A stretch of DNA of 64,000 nucleotides. Source: JAXHLG01 sp034522495. Lineage in GTDB: Bacteria > Patescibacteriota > Minisyncoccia > Moranbacterales > DUUL01. The notes under the pieces are model-generated. The model saw only the letters and a list, made by a program, of their open reading frames with translations. It was not told the origin of the DNA and did not search any database. Made by a program: the position numbers and the translations under genes. This document shows, one piece after another, positions 60,317 through 64,000 of the stretch (positions are counted from its first letter, which is position 1; each line of letters opens with the position of its first letter). The stretch is taken from assembly GCA_034522495.1 (NCBI GenBank), contig JAXHLG010000002.1:1240001-1304000 (forward strand). Reading direction: 5' to 3'.

Positions 60317-61984
60317 ATGAAGCTCATGAAAGAGTTTTTTCAGAAAGAGAGAAACAAAAAAATAGCTTATATTTTCCTTTTGTTGATTATCTTATCTTTC
60401 GGCGCCTTCGCCCGGCTTTGGCAGTTGAATGAAGTGCCGCCGGGACTGCATTACGATGAAGCCAAAAACGGCCTGGAAGCTATTGAAGCAGCCGAAACCG
60501 GCGACTATAAATTTTTTTACTCCGGTAACAACGGCGGAGAAGGACTTTATATAAATATGATTTCTTTTTTTCTGGAAGGGCTGGGAGTGAACAACTTCAG
60601 CGCCAGAATAGCAAGCGCCTTGCTCGGCATCTTCACCTTGCTTGGATTTTATTTTCTTTTAACTCAGCTGCGGCTCTCCAAAGCCACTATTTTGATAGGA
60701 GTTTTTCTGATGGCAAGCTCTTTTTGGCATATAAATTTTTCCCACACTGTCTATCACGGCATTCTGGCACCTTTCATATTGGTTTGGATGCTTTACGTTT
60801 TTATCCTAGGAATAAAAAGAAATAATTGCTGGCTGCTAGCGCTATCGGGCCTGCTGTTGGGAGCCGGCTTTCATAGCTCCTCTCTTCTTTGGTTTGCCCC
60901 TTTTATTATCATTATCATTGTCGTCTTTTTTCTTTTCTTAAAAAAAGACTTCCTTAAAAAATACTGGCGGGGGGCTTTGGTTTTCCTTTTTTCTTTCGTT
61001 CTTGCCGCTTTGCCCGTTTTTTATTATTTTTATCAAAATCAAGATCAATTGGCTAGCAGAAACGATTCGGTTTCGATCTTTAATGCTCCAAATATGTCCG
61101 CCTCTCAAGCCTTTGGCAAAAGCTTGGGGGCGCACCTGAAAGCCTTTTACACCCTTGGAGACCCCAATCAAAGACACAATCACGCCAGCGCTCCTTTAAT
61201 TCCTCCTGCCTGGGCAGCTCTTTTCACTCTCGGCTTTATTTTCAGTTTAAAAGAAATCTACCAAAGCATCCAAAACAAACTTAAAGAGAAAAAACCAAAC
61301 CGGCTTTTTTTGCCGGCTTTAACAGCTCAAAGCGTTTTTTGGGTGATGATCCTTCCGGGACTGTTAAACATTGAAGGATTACCTCACTCCCTTAAAATAA
61401 TCGGCGTTATTCCAGCTGTTATGATTTTTACAGCCCTTCCCTTTGAATATATATTAAGATTAAGAAGGGATATCCAAACTTCAGAAACGTTCACGCTCAA
61501 GCCTCGGCGATTCAAGGCTCTAAATGTATCTTTAGCCGGCTTAGCGCTCATTGTCTTACTGAGCGGCATGATGGAATTTTATACCTATTATTTTGTGTGG
61601 GCGAAAGAGCCTAGAACATTTTCTTCTTTTGAAAGAGAGCTGTATGACTTGGGAAAATTAATCAAAGAAATAGAGCCGGCAAAAAATAATTATATAATTA
61701 TTCCGCAAAGCGATTACAAAAATTTCGACATCCGCGTAAGCCCCGCCAAAAAGACTTCCAGCTTAAAAACTGCTGAATTTGCCGGACATCCCGAAATTAA
61801 AAAATTTCAATATTTCAGACCCGTGGAGGCCCTAAAAAAGGAAAATTTATGCAACCAAGCCGTTCTTGTTTTTCTAGACACCGGCCCGGCGCTGCTTGGA
61901 CGATTCCAAGAAAAATGCCCCGAATCGACCGCTCAAAAAATTGCGCCGAAAAACGGGTATTTTAATTTTTGGGTGTTGAGATAG
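60317..61984 (+). CDS. GT-C membrane glycosyltransferase (family 39/ArnT-like)
   Basis: 555 residues. The N-terminal membrane helix is followed by the first-loop motif PPGLHYDEAKNGLEA, whose Asp-Glu pair is typical of GT-C catalysis. A second conserved stretch is MASSFWHINFSHTVYHGILAP. About ten to twelve membrane segments and a soluble C-terminal region (about 440-555) follow. It transfers sugar from a polyprenyl donor to surface glycans or proteins; the acceptor is unknown. It stands alone upstream of nfo. Confidence 0.88.
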   Translation: MKLMKEFFQKERNKKIAYIFLLLIILSFGAFARLWQLNEVPPGLHYDEAKNGLEAIEAAETGDYKFFYSGNNGGEGLYINMISFFLEGLGVNNFSARIASALLGIFTLLGFYFLLTQLRLSKATILIGVFLMASSFWHINFSHTVYHGILAPFILVWMLYVFILGIKRNNCWLLALSGLLLGAGFHSSSLLWFAPFIIIIIVVFFLFLKKDFLKKYWRGALVFLFSFVLAALPVFYYFYQNQDQLASRNDSVSIFNAPNMSASQAFGKSLGAHLKAFYTLGDPNQRHNHASAPLIPPAWAALFTLGFIFSLKEIYQSIQNKLKEKKPNRLFLPALTAQSVFWVMILPGLLNIEGLPHSLKIIGVIPAVMIFTALPFEYILRLRRDIQTSETFTLKPRRFKALNVSLAGLALIVLLSGMMEFYTYYFVWAKEPRTFSSFERELYDLGKLIKEIEPAKNNYIIIPQSDYKNFDIRVSPAKKTSSLKTAEFAGHPEIKKFQYFRPVEALKKENLCNQAVLVFLDTGPALLGRFQEKCPESTAQKIAPKNGYFNFWVLR

Positions 61985-62147
61985 AGTTGAATTACTCTAG
62001 AGTTTGCGATCTAGAAGAAAGAGCAATGAAGTTTGGAGAAAACAACATAGAATTGGTTAAAAAATACTAAGCTAGAGGCTTAATAATTGGTTTTTTATTA
62101 GAACAATTAGAATAATTAGTTTAATTAGAATAATTTTATAATATTTT
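61985..62147. repeat. AATTAGAATAATTAG array upstream of nfo
   Basis: 62097-62137 holds approximate tandem AATTAGAATAATTAGTTT words. The same words lie upstream of rseP and at 59545-59573. Confidence 0.55.
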
Positions 62148-62996
62148 ATGACCAAGGTAGGAGCTCATGTTTCCATTGCCGGGGGCGTCGAGAACGCGCC
62201 GAAAAATGCGGCTGATTTAGGCTGCCAGTGTTTTCAGATTTTCACCCGCTCTCCCCGGGGCGGCAAAAGAAAAGAAGTTGATGAAGAAAAGTTTTTCGCC
62301 CAGTGCCAAAAATACGGCTTCGACAAAGGAAGAGATTATATCATTCACACTCCCTACTACATCAATCTGGCCAGCCAAGAAAAACGGATTTACCAAAGTT
62401 CCATCCGGGTGCTTAGAGAAGAATTGGAAGCAGCCAATCAAATCCGCTGTCCCTACGTTATTACCCACCTGGGAAGCTCCAAGGACTTAAACAAAAAAGA
62501 ACATCAACCGGAGATCCAAAAAAGGGTCATGGAGGCGTTAATTGAAGTCCACCAAAACTATTCCGGCCGAGCCTTGCTGGTGCTTGAAATCGCCGCCGGC
62601 AGCGGCAACGTTGTCGGAGACAAGCTGGAAGAGTTTGCTCTTTTCTTTCAAGAAGCCAAAGAAAAGGGGATTGAACTTGGCTTTTGCTTCGACACCTGCC
62701 ACGCCTTTGCCGCCGGCTGCGACCTGAGGACTCCGCAAGCAGTAGAAAAAACTTTCCACTCCATAGACAAGCATATCGGTTTAGATAAACTCAAATGCAT
62801 CCACTTCAACGACTCCAAAACAGGCTTCCATTCCAACAAAGATCGCCACGAACACATCGGCGAAGGTAAGATCGGAAAAGCGGGAATGAAAGCCGTCGCC
62901 CAAAAATCTAGGAAATTAGGAGTTAATTTGTACCTGGAAACCAAGCATGATAAGATAATAGATGACATTGAAGCCACTTTAGATTTTCTTAATTAA
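62148..62996 (+). CDS. nfo: Endonuclease IV (AP endonuclease)
   Basis: 282 residues. The TIM-barrel metal ligands are in the expected order: KVGAHVSIAGG, THLGSSK, LVLEIAAGSGN, FCFDTCHAFAAGCD, IHFNDSKTGFHSNKDRHEHIGEG and YLETKH. It cuts DNA at abasic sites. No Shine-Dalgarno sequence is evident ahead of ATG 62148. Confidence 0.96.
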   Translation: MTKVGAHVSIAGGVENAPKNAADLGCQCFQIFTRSPRGGKRKEVDEEKFFAQCQKYGFDKGRDYIIHTPYYINLASQEKRIYQSSIRVLREELEAANQIRCPYVITHLGSSKDLNKKEHQPEIQKRVMEALIEVHQNYSGRALLVLEIAAGSGNVVGDKLEEFALFFQEAKEKGIELGFCFDTCHAFAAGCDLRTPQAVEKTFHSIDKHIGLDKLKCIHFNDSKTGFHSNKDRHEHIGEGKIGKAGMKAVAQKSRKLGVNLYLETKHDKIIDDIEATLDFLN

Positions 62997-63215
62997 TACA
63001 GTTTCAATACTCTTTTCAATTTCCTTCTCAAATCAAAATGCAAAAGTCAAAAGTCAAAATCACACATTAAAATTTAAAAAGCCGAAATTTTCTTTTTTTA
63101 TTTTTTCATTGTCATTTTGATTTTTGATTTTTGATTTTTGCATTTCCAGTCCCAATCCTTAAAAATCAATTAATAAGTAATGACATAATACTTTAATAAG
63201 CACTAAGATAAATCA
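62997..63215. other. Intergenic stretch, nfo to MazG-like gene
   Basis: GTCAAAAGTCAAA and TTTTGATTTTTGATTTTTG words (63040-63145). No gene. Confidence 0.5.
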
Positions 63216-63527
63216 ATGTTTGACTTCGAAAAATTTTCAGAAATCAACGCCAAGCGTTGCGATGAGGTTTTCCACAAGCTGGAAGACTGGTCTTACTCGG
63301 ATTGGGGCAACGCTATGGCCGGCGAGTGCGGCGAGGCCTGCAACAAAATAAAAAAGCTCCGCCGGGGAGAGGAAGTAGACAAAAAAGATATTGCCGAGGA
63401 AGTAGCCGACGTAGTCGGCTATGCAGACTTGCTCTGCACCAGGCTGGGTTATTCACTGTCGGACCTAGTAAAGGAAAAGTTTAACAAGGTTTCTGAGAAA
63501 AGAGGCTCCAAATATAGAATTGATTAA
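63216..63527 (+). CDS. MazG-like nucleotide pyrophosphohydrolase
   Basis: 103 residues. The metal-binding pattern E37-E40 (GECGEACN) and E62-D65 (AEEVADVVGYADLL) fits the all-alpha NTP-PPase fold. It hydrolyses unwanted nucleoside triphosphates to monophosphates. It is the single-domain form. The next gene is convergent and 39 bp away. Confidence 0.9.
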   Translation: MFDFEKFSEINAKRCDEVFHKLEDWSYSDWGNAMAGECGEACNKIKKLRRGEEVDKKDIAEEVADVVGYADLLCTRLGYSLSDLVKEKFNKVSEKRGSKYRID

Positions 63528-63565
63528 ACACCGTCAAATCAAGAACCTGGCCTTTGGGAATAAAT

Positions 63566-64000
63566 TTATTTTTGAATTATTCCCCTTTTTTTCAGTTTGA
63601 AAAATGTGGCCAAAACAAGAGTGGAGCCCAAAAATATTCCGATGGAGTTTAGCATGATTACCGCTAAGGTGTCGCTGGAAAGAGAGGTTGAGCTGGAAAG
63701 GCTGATTCCAAAAGCTACCAGCGGCGGCAGCAAGGCGATGGAAATAGCCACGCCCGTCATCGAAGAAGAAGCTCGCGGCCAAAAGAAACAAAAGCATCCG
63801 GCCAAACCGGAAAAGAAAGCTACAAGAAAAAACATCAAGTGATTGACAGCAATCCAATTGACAATCTCTAGGCTCTCCAATCTAACTTCGATAAGCAAAC
63901 TCAAAATCCAAGACAGCAAAATCACCAGCAAATAGCCGGAACCTAGTAATAATAGCGAGTTTTTAAAATTTTTCCAGTCTTTCCTGAAGAAGGCTGCCGG
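63566..64000 (-). CDS. DUF389 membrane protein, C-terminal part
   Basis: Open to the right edge, so the N-terminus is missing; at least 144 residues are visible. At least four membrane helices and MTGVAISIALLPPLVAFGISL match the DUF389 (TIGR00341) core, with the conserved proline pair. The function is unknown. The frame reads cleanly through the window end with no in-frame stop. Confidence 0.82.
   Translation of the reverse strand, partial: PAAFFRKDWKNFKNSLLLLGSGYLLVILLSWILSLLIEVRLESLEIVNWIAVNHLMFFLVAFFSGLAGCFCFFWPRASSSMTGVAISIALLPPLVAFGISLSSSTSLSSDTLAVIMLNSIGIFLGSTLVLATFFKLKKRGIIQK

Overview
The window looks like a chromosome segment of an ultra-small, host-dependent bacterium of the Candidate Phyla Radiation (Patescibacteria, most likely a Parcubacteria-type lineage). 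The supporting signs are compact single-copy housekeeping genes, an AT-rich composition, many TTG starts, a type IV pilus set with no outer-membrane secretin, orphan acyl carrier protein and NrdG genes, ComEC and ComF, and standard-code stop codons (TGA is not read as glycine). The lineage is inferred from gene content, because no rRNA is present.

Layout. Positions 1-950 hold the start of a UbiB/ABC1 kinase (cut by the window edge) and a phasin-like protein. Next come tRNA-Glu(TTC) and a membrane-anchored lysozyme-like protein on the plus strand. From 3.2 to 24.9 kb almost everything is on the minus strand: a ROK kinase, rseP, frr, a BNR-repeat lipoprotein, an HtrA homologue that has lost its whole catalytic triad, mreB, ybeY, yqeY, rpsU, a HIT protein, hisS, lepB, a P-loop kinase, murD, gap, gyrB, mscS, a HAD hydrolase and acpP. 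From 25.4 to 45.9 kb lies a large type IV pilus and surface-protein locus. It holds PilM, PilN, PilO, PilB, a CheY-like regulator, PilT, PilC, five tandem small pilins with a shared cysteine plan, prepilin peptidase, three minor-pilin-type genes, a PilX-like protein fused to a FISUMP domain, TPR and PKD surface proteins, and a sixth pilin. From 46.5 kb the orientation is mixed: clpC-comF, tRNA-Ser(GCT), a GIY-YIG protein, a Trm9-like methyltransferase divergent from elp3, comEC, yggU, nrdG, ftsK, a stand-alone LigD-type phosphoesterase, a GT-C glycosyltransferase, nfo, a MazG-like protein and a DUF389 protein cut by the right edge.

How the parts connect. The pilus locus, ComEC and ComF together suggest pilus-driven surface attachment and DNA uptake across a single-membrane envelope. 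LepB, RseP, MreB, MurD and the lysozyme-like protein belong to the envelope. Elp3 beside a Trm9-like methyltransferase suggests a two-step wobble-uridine modification route that resembles the eukaryotic one.

The most unusual feature is in the intergenic DNA. At least four families of short non-autonomous mobile elements (called B, C, D and F here) can be delimited to the base by terminal inverted repeats and 5- or 6-bp target duplications. One B copy carries a C element inserted inside it, one D copy sits exactly at the hisS stop codon, and one F copy splits a simple-sequence array. Two B copies end about 32-34 bp upstream of the clpC and elp3 start codons. No transposase gene is present. A further structured element (A) and arrays of short repeated words fill most remaining gaps.
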